64,000 nt of DNA, from NCBI RefSeq assembly GCF_010091945.1, contig NZ_WVIE01000022.1:1-64000 (forward strand), written 5' to 3'. Origin of the DNA: Myxacorys almedinensis A. GTDB lineage: Bacteria > Cyanobacteriota > Cyanobacteriia > Leptolyngbyales > Leptolyngbyaceae. The notes below the pieces were generated by a model that saw only the letters and a program-made list of their open reading frames with translations, was not told where the DNA came from and ran no database searches. Below are positions 1-10,639 of the stretch, piece by piece (positions within the stretch are counted from its first letter, which is position 1; the number at the start of each line of letters is the position of its first letter). Position numbers and translations under genes: made by a program.

Positions 1-60
1 TGCCATCAACCGAAGAAGCCTGCGATTGCCATTGACTATAATTTGCTGCCTTCGCGTTAA
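1..60 (+). CDS. 3' end of an unidentified protein gene (partial)
   Basis: Frame 1 is open from the first base and stops with TAA at 58-60, giving 19 residues that end in AIAIDYNLLPSR. The start and most of the gene lie left of the window. I do not recognise the family from this tail. The reading looks gene-like, but it is so short that chance is possible. If real, it is convergent with tRNA-Cys and the upp operon, and the hairpin repeat array lies just downstream of its stop. Confidence 0.4.
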   Translation, partial: CHQPKKPAIAIDYNLLPSR

Positions 61-114
61 ACCGAACTGACGTTAAGCTAAAATTTTGGAAAAGTAGGAA
101 GAAATAGGTCTTCA

Positions 115-279
115 GAATTGACACGTATTCCTTCGCTATCTCTCACGAATTGACACACAATTCTTCGCCGCTTCTCACGAATTGATATGTATTTCTCCGC
201 ATACCCTACGAATTGACACGCAATTCTTCGCTATCGTGACATTCAATCCTTCGCTACGGACACTTATTTCTTCGCTCTA
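115..279. repeat. tandem ~32-bp hairpin-containing repeats (iteron-like array)
   Basis: Four units begin with GAATTGA at 115, 147, 179 and 210 (spacing 32, 32, 31). Two shorter degenerate units follow near 236 and 257. The shared core reads roughly TTGACACGYAATTCTTCGC. Units 2 and 4 contain a perfect inverted repeat, GAATTG-N5-CAATTC; units 1 and 3 have decayed right arms. The array sits between the end of the left-edge gene and tRNA-Cys, which converge. Its role is unknown: it could be a multi-site protein-binding array, a transcript-end processing region or a simple repeat expansion. Confidence 0.75.
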
Positions 280-302
280 CAGAGGGCTTGAATTGTGTTG
301 AA

Positions 303-372
<70 letters not shown>

Positions 373-393
373 ACTTGCATCAAATTCAGTGTA

Positions 394-1029
394 TCACTTC
401 GTGCCAAATAAGCGATCGCCAGCATCACCCAGTCCTGGAATGATATACCCGTAGGCATCTAAGCCCTGATCAATCGCGGCGGCGTAAATCGGAACATCTG
501 GATGGTGATCTTGGAAATGGTTAATACCTTCGGGAGCCGCTAGAATGCACAGAAATTTTATCGACTTGGGATTGGTCTGTTTTAGGCGATGAACGGCGGC
601 GACTGCGGAATTTCCGGTTGCCATCATCGGGTCAACGATGAGCATGTCTCGATCTTCGATGTCGTGCGGCACTTTAAAGTAGTACTCGATGGGAACGAGC
701 GAATTTGGATCACGATAAATGCCGATGTGACCCACTCGTGCGGATGGAATCAGTTGCAAAATGCCATCTAAGATGCCTTGTCCTGCTCGCATGATCGACA
801 CCACGACTAGTTTTTTATCAGGTGCCAGGATCGGGGCTTCCATTTCTGCCATGGGAGTTTGGATGGTTTCGTAGCGCAAAGGGAGGTCTCGCGTCACTTC
901 GTATGCCAGCAGCATACTGATTTCGGTCATGAGCGATCGAAACTTGGCGGTGCTGGTTTCTGCTTTTCGCATGAGACTCAGCTTGTGTTGAATTAACGGA
1001 TGCTCGATAATGGTGATGTTTTCAGCCAT
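394..1029 (-). CDS. upp: uracil phosphoribosyltransferase
   Basis: Transfers ribose-5-phosphate from PRPP to uracil to make UMP, in the cytosol. The 211-residue product has the family's usual length. It shows the PRPP-binding loop DPMMATGNS (about residues 133-141) and the uracil-binding C-terminal segment [13 protein letters not shown] (about 194-206). It is the last gene of a three-gene minus-strand operon, 20 bp after the DUF1688 gene. In most bacteria upp is pure salvage. Here the two upstream genes belong to the URC uracil-catabolism set, where conversion of uracil to a nucleotide is regarded as an early step, so this copy may feed degradation as well as salvage. The enzyme assignment is firm; the pathway role is inferred from context. 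Confidence 0.97.
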   Translation of the reverse strand: MAENITIIEHPLIQHKLSLMRKAETSTAKFRSLMTEISMLLAYEVTRDLPLRYETIQTPMAEMEAPILAPDKKLVVVSIMRAGQGILDGILQLIPSARVGHIGIYRDPNSLVPIEYYFKVPHDIEDRDMLIVDPMMATGNSAVAAVHRLKQTNPKSIKFLCILAAPEGINHFQDHHPDVPIYAAAIDQGLDAYGYIIPGLGDAGDRLFGTK

Positions 1030-1049
1030 AAATAGGGATTTATTTGGGA

Positions 1050-2306
1050 TTAGAAGACGGTTCCGTCACTGATAATTTGAAGGGGAGGCGTGCCGCCGGG
1101 TCGTAACTGCGAGGCAATTTTTCGCCCTGCTGCCCAGGTTCCGCCTTGAAGAATTTTGACGAGGGGAAGTTCTGCTGAGGTTAAGTCTAAGCGGTGTCGA
1201 AGGGTGTCAGCGATGCGATCGAGCAAACTCACGGTGAGCGATCGCCACTCGACAATCAGTTCAGAACCCGGTGCGTGATGGGCTTGTAAGAGTTGCTCGT
1301 CTTTGAGGCGCAGAAGACCCAAATCGAGGCACAGCCCGCCATTGCGATATTCAGGAAGTCCGGTCATTTGGTCAAGATCGGTGATTGTGAGTCCTAATTC
1401 TTGCAACGGTTCTAAGAGGGAATAGGTGAGCCACTGAGACAATTTGTGAAAGGGAACCAGATCGGCAAAGGGGTCACCGCTTAAGGCAGAATGCACCCAA
1501 ACGTCTCCCAAATTGACGCCTGAAATCGCAATCCGTCCTGACCAAATGGTTTCTAATCCTTCTAGGACAGACTGAAACACGGTTGTAGCGGATAGATTGT
1601 TATTCTCAGACTGCTCCAACAGGTAATCTACTAAATTACCGATTCGAGGATGAGCGGTTCCGAATAAATTAGGATGGCGGTAGAGCGATTGACCGAGGTT
1701 TTGGAGGAGATGCGATCGCGGCTCTAATCCAACTAAAGGATTCCGATCACTGACCTGAAATCCGGCGGCTAATCGCTTGGGTGTCACGGCTTGCAATCCT
1801 TTTGCGTCTGCTTGGTAAGGATGGTCAGGATGACTAGAAAACATGCCTTGACAGAAACAATCAAAACTAGCTACTGCCAACCCTTCGGAGCGTTGCCAAA
1901 CCTGATGGGTTTGTGGCTCAATATATTGCCAATGTGCGCCTGCTCCAGCATCGAGTAAGACACTCGGAACCACTAGATCGAATTTAGTTTTAGCGCGTTC
2001 GAGAGCAGATAAGCTAGCTAATTTTTGCTCCAGGTTTTTTAGTCTTACCGATCCGCCGACTTCAAAATGTCGCCATCGACTGTGAAATGGAATATTTAAA
2101 TCTGGATACTGTTCGCGAATCACAGTGAGTACATAATCAGCAACAGAATTGAGTTGCGTTAGGTCACATCGGAAATACGCAAGACGATCTGCTTGAGCTA
2201 ATGCAAAAAGCTGTTCGCTGCGATCGCGGATAGATTGGGGAGAACGAAGATAGGCGATGGCTTTGCGAGACGCTGAAGGCATCGCATCAATAGAAGCCTT
2301 AGACAT
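1050..2306 (-). CDS. URC4/Urg3 family protein (DUF1688), uracil catabolism
   Basis: The 418-residue protein matches the DUF1688 family, called URC4 in the yeast Lachancea kluyveri and Urg3 in fission yeast. In L. kluyveri URC4 is needed to use uracil as a nitrogen source; its exact reaction is not settled. Recognition rests on conserved stretches such as [25 protein letters not shown] and [17 protein letters not shown], and on full family length. It starts 8 bp after the RibA-like URC1 gene and is followed at 20 bp by upp, a tight operon that supports the assignment. It is presumably cytosolic, with no signal peptide or membrane segment. Family call is confident; biochemical role is not known. 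Confidence 0.9.
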   Translation of the reverse strand: MSKASIDAMPSASRKAIAYLRSPQSIRDRSEQLFALAQADRLAYFRCDLTQLNSVADYVLTVIREQYPDLNIPFHSRWRHFEVGGSVRLKNLEQKLASLSALERAKTKFDLVVPSVLLDAGAGAHWQYIEPQTHQVWQRSEGLAVASFDCFCQGMFSSHPDHPYQADAKGLQAVTPKRLAAGFQVSDRNPLVGLEPRSHLLQNLGQSLYRHPNLFGTAHPRIGNLVDYLLEQSENNNLSATTVFQSVLEGLETIWSGRIAISGVNLGDVWVHSALSGDPFADLVPFHKLSQWLTYSLLEPLQELGLTITDLDQMTGLPEYRNGGLCLDLGLLRLKDEQLLQAHHAPGSELIVEWRSLTVSLLDRIADTLRHRLDLTSAELPLVKILQGGTWAAGRKIASQLRPGGTPPLQIISDGTVF

Positions 2307-2314
2307 AGGAAAAA

Positions 2315-3577
2315 CTATTCTAGTCCTCGTCCTTGGATGGCAGCAAGTTCTTCTTCGGTGAGAACGTCGGCTTTGGTGTAATAGCCTGCGGCTTTCTTCG
2401 CTTCGATTTCAACTCGTGCATCTGCTGGAATTAACTCATCAGGAATCGGGACGCGCTCAATGATTTCAATTCCTGAATCGGTAACGGCATCGTGTTTCAT
2501 ATCGCTCATGGAAATAAAACGATCGATGCGAGTGATGCCGAGCCAATGCAACACATCGGGCATCAGTTCTTGAAATCGCATGTCTTGAACTCCGGCAACG
2601 CATTCAGTTCGAGCAAAATAGGCATCGGCGCGATCGCCGCCTGCTTGACGTTTGCGAGCGTTATAAACCAAAAATTTTGTGACCTCTCCAAGCGCCCGTC
2701 CTTCTTTGCGGAAATAGACGATCACGCCTGCGCCGCCTGCTTGAGCGGTTCTGATGCATTCCTCAATGCCATGCACGAGGTAAGGGCGACAGGTGCAAAT
2801 ATCCGAGCCGAAGACATCGGAGCCGTTGCATTCATCGTGAACTCGGACGGTGAGGGATTTTTGGGGATCTGCGATCGCATCCGGGTCACCCACGATGTAA
2901 ACCGTCATGCCCCCAATCGGAGGTAGAAAAATCTTCAGATCGGGACGGGTCACGAGTTCGGGAAACATGCCGCCCGTTTGCTCAAATAAGGTTCGACGCA
3001 AAATGCTTTCATCGACGCTGAGGCGCTTGGCGAGTCCGGGCAGATACCATACAGGCTCGATCGCGGCTTTTGTGACGACCAAATCGCCGCCTTTTTTCAT
3101 GATCTGTCCGTCTTCTTGCAGCCGCCCCTTGCTCACAGCGTCTTGCAGTTCGGGCATGTTGATATGGGCTTTTGTAATGGCGATCGTGGGGCGAATATCG
3201 TAGCCTTTTTCATAAAACTTGGTGTAGACCTCACCGACGATCGCGCCAAATGGATCGAGGGAGACAATTTTATCCGGGTCAGACCACGCAGGATACGGAC
3301 CGATGCGAGCGGCAGGGGACGTGTTGGTGAGATCGGCGCGATGGTTGGCATCGAGTTTTCCACTGGCAATGGCTAGAGCGCGATAAACGGCATAAGACCC
3401 AGAATGAGTCCCGATCACATTACGATGAGCAGGCGTCGTCACCGTTCCGACGATCGGACCTCGCTTCGTCGGATTGGCAGAACCCCACTCTAAAGCATCG
3501 GGTTTCGGACCAAATCGGGTCGGATGCGAGGTGAGAACGATCGGCTGTGATGTTGGACGCTTCGGCTGACTAACCAT
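2315..3577 (-). CDS. GTP cyclohydrolase II-like protein of the URC1 type (uracil catabolism)
   Basis: This is a RibA-family enzyme. The C-terminal half carries the zinc cysteines C250, C261 and C263 (CNGSDVFGSDICTC) and the FRKEGRALG segment equivalent to the RibA active-site region. The ~200-residue N-terminal part and overall length differ from riboflavin RibA and fit URC1, the GTP cyclohydrolase II homologue required for uracil degradation in L. kluyveri. The track starts it at a TTG (3601). I prefer ATG at 3577, since GGGGAG lies about 9 bases upstream of it and the eight removed residues look like leader. It heads the operon with URC4 and upp, with an 8-bp gap to URC4. It probably acts on a uracil-derived nucleotide rather than GTP, by analogy only. 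Confidence 0.9.
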   Translation of the reverse strand: MVSQPKRPTSQPIVLTSHPTRFGPKPDALEWGSANPTKRGPIVGTVTTPAHRNVIGTHSGSYAVYRALAIASGKLDANHRADLTNTSPAARIGPYPAWSDPDKIVSLDPFGAIVGEVYTKFYEKGYDIRPTIAITKAHINMPELQDAVSKGRLQEDGQIMKKGGDLVVTKAAIEPVWYLPGLAKRLSVDESILRRTLFEQTGGMFPELVTRPDLKIFLPPIGGMTVYIVGDPDAIADPQKSLTVRVHDECNGSDVFGSDICTCRPYLVHGIEECIRTAQAGGAGVIVYFRKEGRALGEVTKFLVYNARKRQAGGDRADAYFARTECVAGVQDMRFQELMPDVLHWLGITRIDRFISMSDMKHDAVTDSGIEIIERVPIPDELIPADARVEIEAKKAAGYYTKADVLTEEELAAIQGRGLE

Positions 3578-3659
3578 AGAAAGATACTCCCCATTCACCA
3601 AATACGATCTAGCAGTGAGTCCTAGATCGTAGCAAGAGAAATCCCTTTAGGGCAGTGTT

Positions 3660-4835
3660 CTAGACGGCAGATTTCTGCAATGCTTCAATAATGTGAATAT
3701 TCGCCTTTGGGAAGGGGTACTGATCTAATTCACGAGCCATCACCCAGCGGATCTCATCACATTCAATCGGCTGCGGATCGCCGCTAAGATGCTGGCAATG
3801 ATGAACATTGAGCGTGACGCGAAAATGACTGTAGGTATGGTCAACCACCGTTAAGCGATCGCCAACCTCAATTTCAATGCCCAGTTCTTCCTGAATTTCA
3901 CGTTTGATACACGCTTCGATCGTTTCTCCAGGCTCAACCTTGCCTCCCGGAAATTCCCACAAGCCGCCCAGCAACCCTTCTGGTTTACGGCGATCGATAA
4001 GAATTTGGTTGCGATCGTTCCAAATCACAGCAACCCCGATGATCTTATGAAGCAACGGCGCACGAGGTTCTGACATGGGCAGTTCTGATTGAGTTCCTAA
4101 ATTGTAAGCCCGACAGTGACGCTGCCACGGGCAGAGCAAACAGGCAGGCTTTTTGGGCGTACAGATCGTTGCCCCCAGATCCATAAACGCTTGATTAAAC
4201 TCGTGCGATCGCGCCGGATCAAGCATCGCCTCAGACCAGTGCCACAATGCTGATAATGCTCGATTCGGTGGCACATCCAACGCCATGAGTCGCGCTAACA
4301 CCCGCTTTACATTGCCATCTAGAATGGCTAATGGCTGATTAAATGCAGCACTGAGAATGCCACCTGCGGTCGTTCGTCCAATTCCAGGTAGCGCCAAAAC
4401 CGCATCCAACTCTTGAGGAAAAAGACCGTGGTGCTGTTCAACAATGGTTTGAGCGGCTCGATGCAGATTTCGGGCACGGGCATAATATCCCAACCCTTCC
4501 CACGCTTTCAAAACGGCTTGCAAATCAGCTTTTGCCAGGGCATCAACCGTAGGAAAAAGAGTCATCCAGCGCTCGAAATAGGGAATGACCGTCTTCACCT
4601 GCGTCTGCTGAAGCATAATCTCTGAGATCCAGATTGCGTAAGGATCACGAGTTCTTCTCCACGGCAAATCTCGCCCCAATTGGGCATACCACGTCAGCAG
4701 CGAAGATCGCAGTTCTGAAACCGCAAAATTCGGCAGATGGGGAGCCTCATCTGCCGACAGGGAAAGTCTCATTTTGGACTGCTTTGGGGGCACAGGTTGA
4801 ATAGGGACAGAGCAGGAAGATGCAGAGGCTATCAA
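3660..4835 (-). CDS. mutY: A/G-specific adenine glycosylase with C-terminal Nudix domain
   Basis: Removes adenine mispaired with 8-oxoguanine in base-excision repair. The HhH-GPD domain shows SEIMLQQTQV with the catalytic Glu (E72), the hairpin LPGIGRTTAGG, and the catalytic Asp in ILDGNVKRVL (D173). Four iron-sulfur cysteines are C225, C232, C235 and C241 (C-x6-C-x2-C-x5-C). After about residue 260 there is a MutT-like Nudix domain with box GGKVEPGETIEACIKREIQEELGIE, which helps recognise 8-oxoG. The annotated start is a TTG at 4835. An ATG at 4772 (residue 22, MRLSLSADEA) is an equally good start, and neither has a strong ribosome-binding site. It stands alone, about 60 bp upstream of the URC operon on the same strand. 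Confidence 0.95.
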   Translation of the reverse strand: MIASASSCSVPIQPVPPKQSKMRLSLSADEAPHLPNFAVSELRSSLLTWYAQLGRDLPWRRTRDPYAIWISEIMLQQTQVKTVIPYFERWMTLFPTVDALAKADLQAVLKAWEGLGYYARARNLHRAAQTIVEQHHGLFPQELDAVLALPGIGRTTAGGILSAAFNQPLAILDGNVKRVLARLMALDVPPNRALSALWHWSEAMLDPARSHEFNQAFMDLGATICTPKKPACLLCPWQRHCRAYNLGTQSELPMSEPRAPLLHKIIGVAVIWNDRNQILIDRRKPEGLLGGLWEFPGGKVEPGETIEACIKREIQEELGIEIEVGDRLTVVDHTYSHFRVTLNVHHCQHLSGDPQPIECDEIRWVMARELDQYPFPKANIHIIEALQKSAV

Positions 4836-4929
4836 AAATCAACTTCTACATGCGGCGTTGCTGAGGGCTAGGGAGAGGGCAGATCTGCAATTCATACTCA
4901 GATTCAGCAACGCCCTACATGCCAGGCTG

Positions 4930-5256
4930 CTATTCCGTCTCGATCGCTTGCATCGACTTCTCAAACGCCATGCGCTGCTCAACATTGCGGAGGAAATATC
5001 CGCTCATAATCGCTGATGCCAGCAACCGACCTAAATTCTCACGGTTTGTAGTAATGGTCACTTCAAAGCCTTCTGGTGATAAGCCGCCCAGTAACCCGAT
5101 AATATTGCGCTCCATAACCTGCATCACTTCAGGAGACGTGGGTTTTGAAAGTTGAGCGATCGCTTCTGGGCTTAAAGACTGAACGTACTGCCACAACATG
5201 CCTGCATCAGCATTGCTACTCAAAAATTCAGGAACTTGGTTGGATGTCTCGTTCAC
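4930..5256 (-). CDS. DUF760 family protein
   Basis: A 108-residue soluble protein recognisable as DUF760, a family of cyanobacteria and plant plastids. Characteristic stretches are LWQYVQSLSPEAIAQLSKP, VMERNIIGLLGGL and GFEVTITTNRENLGRLLASAIMSGYFLRN. No signal peptide or membrane segment is visible. The biochemical function is not established. It lies between the sigma factor gene and mutY on the same strand with its own spacers (about 130 bp upstream, about 95 bp downstream of its stop to the mutY start), so it is probably monocistronic. Confidence 0.85.
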   Translation of the reverse strand: MNETSNQVPEFLSSNADAGMLWQYVQSLSPEAIAQLSKPTSPEVMQVMERNIIGLLGGLSPEGFEVTITTNRENLGRLLASAIMSGYFLRNVEQRMAFEKSMQAIETE

Positions 5257-5389
5257 AGTATCTACCTCAATAGGAGGACTTAATCCATTTCGTTAACCTT
5301 ACTTTAACAAGCGATGGGTATCTCGGAAGTCAGTAGAACCGAACCGAAAAAGTTCGGAATTCGCTGAAGGGATGCTTAGCAGCCTACGG

Positions 5390-6346
5390 CTAACTTGCCA
5401 AATATTCGCCCATCTCTCCCTTGCGTTTTCTCAGCTTGGTGAGTGCCTCCCGCTCAATTTGGCGGACGCGCTCACGACTGATGTTCAGACGATCGCCAAT
5501 CTTAGCCAGGGTCAAGGCTTTGCCATCTTCTAAACCAAATCGCAACGTCAGCACTTGTTGCTGTTGCGGCGTCAGGTCTGCCATCAAAACATCTAAGTCT
5601 TGGCGCAGGGAGGTTTGGGCGGCATATTCTTCGGGGGTAATGCCCTGGTCTTCGAGCAGTTCGCCAAGCTCAGTGTCTTGGTTATCGCCAACCCGCAAAT
5701 CGAGCGATAGCGGCACCCGTGCCCGTTCAAGATATTCACGCACGAGTTTTGCAGGCAGATCTAGCTCTGACGAAAGTTCGGCGATCGTAGCGGCGCGTCC
5801 GTGCTGTTGAGCCAAGCTGCGCTGCGCTTTCTTGATCTTGTTGAGTTTTTCAGTGATGTGAATGGGCAAGCGAATGGTGCGCCCTTTTTCTGCGATCGCA
5901 CGGGTAATCGCTTGCCGAATCCACCAGTAGGCATAGGTCGAGAAACGGTATCCTTTGGTGGGATCAAACTTTTCAACGCCGCGTTGCATGCCGATGGTGC
6001 CTTCCTGAATCAAATCCATCAGATCAACATTGCGCTTGGTATATTTTTTCGCAACCGATACCACAAGGCGCAGATTGGCTTCTACCATGCGACGCTTAGC
6101 ATTTTCGCCATCCGCGATCGCTTGATGCAACTCTGCAACGGCGAGGTCAGCCGCCTGTGCCCAGGTTTCGGGAATGGGCGATTGTCCGCTCTGAGCGATC
6201 AACGTTTCTTTGATCTCATTGAGAACCGTTAACCGCTGAACTTGTTTGCCGTAAAGAATTTCTTGCTCGTGGGTAAGTAAAGGAACCCGCCCAATTTCCC
6301 GCAAATAGGCGCGAACTGAATCAGTGGGGGTCTGCACGGTTTTCAT
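5390..6346 (-). CDS. group 2 sigma-70 factor (SigB/SigD-like)
   Basis: Alternative primary-like sigma factor that directs RNA polymerase to stress or light-responsive promoters. From the ATG at 6346 the protein has 318 residues: region 1.2 ([22 protein letters not shown]), regions 2.1-2.4 ([60 protein letters not shown]), region 3 and region 4 ([29 protein letters not shown]). The long N-terminal region 1.1 of SigA is missing, as in group 2 factors. The track's upstream extension to 6547 is Pro-rich low-complexity sequence, not sigma-like, so I cut at [10 protein letters not shown]. The subclass (SigB versus SigD) cannot be settled by eye. Confidence 0.95.
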   Translation of the reverse strand: MKTVQTPTDSVRAYLREIGRVPLLTHEQEILYGKQVQRLTVLNEIKETLIAQSGQSPIPETWAQAADLAVAELHQAIADGENAKRRMVEANLRLVVSVAKKYTKRNVDLMDLIQEGTIGMQRGVEKFDPTKGYRFSTYAYWWIRQAITRAIAEKGRTIRLPIHITEKLNKIKKAQRSLAQQHGRAATIAELSSELDLPAKLVREYLERARVPLSLDLRVGDNQDTELGELLEDQGITPEEYAAQTSLRQDLDVLMADLTPQQQQVLTLRFGLEDGKALTLAKIGDRLNISRERVRQIEREALTKLRKRKGEMGEYLAS

Positions 6347-7163
6347 AATCGGATGCTCAACACTAACGATGAACTTTAGGGTAGAAATTTGAGGGTAGGG
6401 AAGATGGCGGTGGGGTAGACGATGCTTTGGAGGGAACAGAGGAGGGGAGGTTTTAGAGCGCGTGTCAGGTGAATAAATTAGGGTCGTGGGTGGAGGGGTA
6501 GGCGTATGGCTGAAGCAAGGGAGAGGGGATGTGCAGAAACTTGGCAACCGATTTGCCTAAAACAACCTCGTGTAGACCATCAACAAATCATCAACAAATA
6601 CAGGAATGTGGGAGGCAAAGCATTAGACGCGGTTTGGCACGGCTTGGTTCTATTAAGATTATCTATGAAAGGGTTACAAAATGTAAAGTTTCTGAGACCT
6701 ATTTAGAGCAAATAGATAGTGATTTAGGTAATAACTCATACTCAATTCAGGTTGTGCTTTGCCCTTGTCACTAAATTAGCTAAAAATAGAGTTTGCTAAT
6801 GCAGCCTTGGAAACAAAACAGGGAATCCAATCTACCGAAGCAACCCGATCACCTAAGAAATAAGGATTTTGTTTTGTTTTGTTAAGTTGACAAACAAGCT
6901 ATTAGATGAAGGTACTTTAATGAGTGACAAATCACATCCGTCTAGTGAAAGATAGGTGCTTGTGGCGCGCCTTCGCCTCCGGCACTTGTTAGTAAAAGAG
7001 CAGAGCCAAAATTGGCTGACATCATCGCTTTGGAACCACCTTGTTTCTAATTCGTGAGCTAAGCATTTGATCCGGATCGGTGCTGCGAGGTTAGATGAAT
7101 TTGGAGACGGCGATTTTTGGAGACAGGGATTTGGGGGCAATGCCGAGAGAGGAGGAGCCGCCT
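6347..7163. other. 817-bp non-coding region between carB and the sigma factor gene
   Basis: Holds the 5' region of the sigma gene on the minus strand and the 3' flank of carB. About 6395-6535 is strongly purine-rich on the + strand (G/A runs such as GGAGGGAACAGAGGAGGGGAGG), so the sigma transcript's leader would be pyrimidine-rich. A direct repeat ATCAACAAAT x2 lies near 6578-6599. The short track ORFs here (6506-6706, 6529-6774, 6853-7140) have no recognisable family and biased composition. I see no RNA gene or clear terminator. Confidence 0.6.
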
Positions 7164-10100
7164 CTAGCTGAGATATTCTTGCAGCGATCGCACGGTCAAC
7201 GGTTGAGACTGCAACGACCGAATCGCCGCCGCCGTTGCCTTTGCCCCTGCGATCGTGGTGATCATTGGGATCTTATACGTTAACGCTGTTCGCCGAATCA
7301 ACCGATCGTCTTCGTGGGCTTCTTGACCAGAAGGCGTGTTGATAATCAGTTGGATGCGCTCGTTTTTGATCGCATCCAACACATGGGGTCTGCCCTCATG
7401 CAGCTTCAGGACTAGCTCGACGTCTAAGCCATGTTCCATCAGCGTTTTACGAGTTCCTTCTGTGGCGATGACGCTAAAGCCAAGCTCGATCAAGTCTTTG
7501 ATCGCAGGCACAACCGCCGCTTTCTCGCGATCGTTCATCGACACAAACACGGTTCCGTTGAGCGGCAAGCGCTGACTCGCGGCAAGCTCAGCTTTGGAGT
7601 AGGAGGTGCCAAAGTCGGCATCGATCCCCATCACTTCGCCCGTCGATCGCATTTCGGGTCCCAAAATCGTGTCGGTTCCGGGAAATTTCTCAAACGGCAG
7701 CACCGCTTCTTTCACCGAAATATGCTTGGGAATCACTTCTTGGGTAAAGTTGAGTTGCTCTAAGGTTTTGCCAGACATGACGCGCGCCGCCATCTTCGCG
7801 AGCGGAACGCCAGTCGCCTTCGAGACAAACGGCACCGTTCGAGAGGCGCGGGGGTTGGCTTCAATAATGTAGACCTCATCATCTTTAATCGCAAACTGAA
7901 TATTCATCAAACCGATGACATTGAGCGCTTTTGCCAGTTGCACTGTCCAGGTGCGGATGCGATCGCAGACTTCCGGGTTGAGAGTCATGGTAGGAAGAGA
8001 GCAAGCCGAATCCCCAGAGTGAATGCCTGCTTGTTCGATATGCTCCATAATGCCGCCGATCACCACGTTGCCCGTGGCATCTGCGATCGCGTCTACATCA
8101 ACCTCGATCGCGTTCTCTAAAAATCGGTCAATCAAAATCGGATGATCTGGCTCCACCAAAACGGCGTATTTCATATAGCGTTCAAGGTCAGTATCCGAGT
8201 AAACGATTTCCATCGCCCGTCCGCCCAAAACGTAACTAGGACGCACCACAACCGGATAGCCAATCTCTCTAGCCACTCGTTTTGCATCCGGAAAACTTCG
8301 CGCAATTCCGTTGGCAGGTTGCTTGATCTCTAAGGTTCGCAGAATTTTTTCAAAGCGTTCGCGATCTTCTGCGATGTCGATCGAGTCGGGAGAGGTTCCC
8401 CAGATTTTCGTTTCGGTGGCGGTTTCGTTGAGATATTTATCCAACGGAACCGCCAACTTAAGCGGCGTTTGCCCCCCAAACTGAATGATGATGCCTTGAG
8501 GGTTCTCGGCTTCAATAATGTTGAGAACATCTTCTTTGGTGAGCGGCTCAAAGTATAAGCGATCGCTGGTGTCATAATCCGTCGAAACGGTCTCTGGGTT
8601 AGAGTTCACCATGATCGTTTCGTAGCCATCTTCTCGCAGTGAAAACGAGGCATGACAGCAGCAGTAGTCAAACTCAATGCCCTGACCGATGCGGTTCGGT
8701 CCGCCGCCCAAAATCATCACCTTGGGCTTGTCAGAAGGCAGCACTTCGCTTTCTTCTTCGTAGGTAGAATAATAGTACGGGGTCAGGGCTTCAAATTCTG
8801 CTGCACAGGTATCCACCGTTTTGTAGACCGGAATTACACCGAGCGACTTGCGGTACGTGCGGACGATATCTTCGGTGGTTTTCGTGGCGTAGGCAATTTG
8901 ACGATCGCTAAATCCTTTTCGCTTGATGGCATACATTTGATCTTTTGTGATTTTCTCCAGCGCGTTCTGCTTGAGAAATTTCTCAGTTTGCAGCAGGTCT
9001 GCTAATTTATCGAGAAACCACGGATCGATGTTGGTGAGTTCAAAAATTTCGTCTACGCCCATGCCCATCTTCATCGCGTGATAGACGGTGAAAATGCGAT
9101 CGGGGTTGGGAGTCCGCAGCCCAGCCCGAATTTGCTCTAGGCTCGGCAGTTTTTCATCGCGATCGCAGCCCCATCCGGCGCGTCCGGTTTCGAGCGATCG
9201 CAGCGCTTTTTGAAACGATTCTTGAAACGTACGCCCGATCGCCATTGCCTCTCCAACCGACTTCATTTGCGTCGTTAGATACGGCTGAGATCCCGGAAAC
9301 TTCTCAAAGGCAAAGCGAGGAATTTTCGTGACCACGTAATCGATCGTTGGCTCAAAGCTCGCCGGAGTCTTCTTCGTAATGTCATTGGGAATTTCGTCTA
9401 GCGAATAACCAACCGCCAGTTTTGCCGCCATCTTTGCGATCGGAAATCCAGTCGCTTTTGAGGCAAGCGCCGAACTTCTCGACACCCGTGGATTCATTTC
9501 GATCACAATCACATCACCCGTCACCGGATTGACTGCAAACTGAATATTTGATCCACCCGTCTCCACGCCAATTTCTCGAATGATTTTGATCGACGCATCT
9601 CGAAGCCGCTGATATTCTTTATCCGTCAAGGTCTGAGCCGGAGCCACCGTGATCGAATCTCCGGTGTGAATGCCCATCGGATCAAGGTTCTCGATTGAGC
9701 AAATGATCACGACGTTATCTGCCAAGTCGCGCATCACTTCAAGTTCATATTCCTTCCAACCCAGCAGAGACTGCTCGATCAAAATTTGAGAAACTGGGCT
9801 GGCATCTAGACCCGACTGAGAGATTTCTTCAAATTCCTGCTGGTTGTAAGCGATCCCGCCACCACTTCCGCCCATCGTATATGCAGGACGAATAATTAAC
9901 GGATACGATCCAATTTCTTGTCCGATCGCTTTGGCTTCCGCCATCGTTTCAGCCAGACCAGAGGGGCAAACGCCCACACCAATCCGCAGCATTGCTTCTT
10001 TGAAAAGTTTGCGATCTTCCGCCATCTCGATCGCGGGTAGCTTTGCCCCAATCAGTTCGACCCCATATTTTTCTAATGTGCCATTTTTCGCCAACGTGAC

Positions 10101-10397
10101 GGCAAGATTGAGCGCTGTTTGCCCGCCCATAGTGGGGAGCAGGGCATCAGGGCGCTCTTTGGCAATGATGGTTTCCAAAATCTCTGGGGTGAGCGGCTCG
10201 ATGTAGGTGCGATCGGCAGTTTCGGGATCGGTCATGATGGTCGCTGGGTTAGAGTTGACCAGCACTACCTCGTAACCTTCATCGCGCAGCGCTTTGCAGG
10301 CTTGGGTTCCAGAATAGTCGAATTCGCAGGCTTGACCAATCACAATCGGCCCAGAGCCAATCAACAAAATCTTATGGAGGTCGTTGCGACGAGGCAT
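7164..10397 (-). CDS. carB: carbamoyl-phosphate synthase large subunit
   Basis: Synthesises carbamoyl phosphate for pyrimidines and arginine from bicarbonate, ATP and ammonia delivered by CarA. The 1,077 residues match family length. There are two homologous halves, each with an N-terminal lid ([22 protein letters not shown] and [21 protein letters not shown]) and an ATP-grasp core ([31 protein letters not shown]). Each half carries the EMNPR/EANPR metal-binding segment. A C-terminal MGS-like allosteric domain ([32 protein letters not shown] onward) follows. carA is not in the window, so the subunits are unlinked here, as is usual in cyanobacteria. Confidence 0.98.
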   Translation of the reverse strand: MPRRNDLHKILLIGSGPIVIGQACEFDYSGTQACKALRDEGYEVVLVNSNPATIMTDPETADRTYIEPLTPEILETIIAKERPDALLPTMGGQTALNLAVTLAKNGTLEKYGVELIGAKLPAIEMAEDRKLFKEAMLRIGVGVCPSGLAETMAEAKAIGQEIGSYPLIIRPAYTMGGSGGGIAYNQQEFEEISQSGLDASPVSQILIEQSLLGWKEYELEVMRDLADNVVIICSIENLDPMGIHTGDSITVAPAQTLTDKEYQRLRDASIKIIREIGVETGGSNIQFAVNPVTGDVIVIEMNPRVSRSSALASKATGFPIAKMAAKLAVGYSLDEIPNDITKKTPASFEPTIDYVVTKIPRFAFEKFPGSQPYLTTQMKSVGEAMAIGRTFQESFQKALRSLETGRAGWGCDRDEKLPSLEQIRAGLRTPNPDRIFTVYHAMKMGMGVDEIFELTNIDPWFLDKLADLLQTEKFLKQNALEKITKDQMYAIKRKGFSDRQIAYATKTTEDIVRTYRKSLGVIPVYKTVDTCAAEFEALTPYYYSTYEEESEVLPSDKPKVMILGGGPNRIGQGIEFDYCCCHASFSLREDGYETIMVNSNPETVSTDYDTSDRLYFEPLTKEDVLNIIEAENPQGIIIQFGGQTPLKLAVPLDKYLNETATETKIWGTSPDSIDIAEDRERFEKILRTLEIKQPANGIARSFPDAKRVAREIGYPVVVRPSYVLGGRAMEIVYSDTDLERYMKYAVLVEPDHPILIDRFLENAIEVDVDAIADATGNVVIGGIMEHIEQAGIHSGDSACSLPTMTLNPEVCDRIRTWTVQLAKALNVIGLMNIQFAIKDDEVYIIEANPRASRTVPFVSKATGVPLAKMAARVMSGKTLEQLNFTQEVIPKHISVKEAVLPFEKFPGTDTILGPEMRSTGEVMGIDADFGTSYSKAELAASQRLPLNGTVFVSMNDREKAAVVPAIKDLIELGFSVIATEGTRKTLMEHGLDVELVLKLHEGRPHVLDAIKNERIQLIINTPSGQEAHEDDRLIRRTALTYKIPMITTIAGAKATAAAIRSLQSQPLTVRSLQEYLS

Positions 10398-10639
10398 GAT
10401 AGGGCTACCGTCTCATTTGTAAAATCCAGTTCATTGTAGAGGGTTTCCCATTCAGATTTGTTACACCTTTATCTATTTTGTAGAATTATCTATTTTGTAG
10501 AATCGACCTGGATTGACCCCGCAAATTATCAACGCCTAAAAAAGTGGAGAGGCATTTTGATCTTGGCAGCTAGCTGCGATCGCAAGTTGCCCCCGAAAAG
10601 CCCTGCCTTGAGTCATGCTGCAATCTTCCCAAGCTGGGT

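Noticed and set aside
115-279. CRISPR array or replication origin at the left edge
   Set aside because: The whole 32-bp period is conserved rather than alternating repeat and unique spacer, and no dnaA or rep gene adjoins it.
6853-7140. 95-aa minus-strand ORF between sigma gene and carB
   Set aside because: Composition is odd (Ser/Pro start, RRRRR run), no ribosome-binding site and no family resemblance; lies in a spacer.
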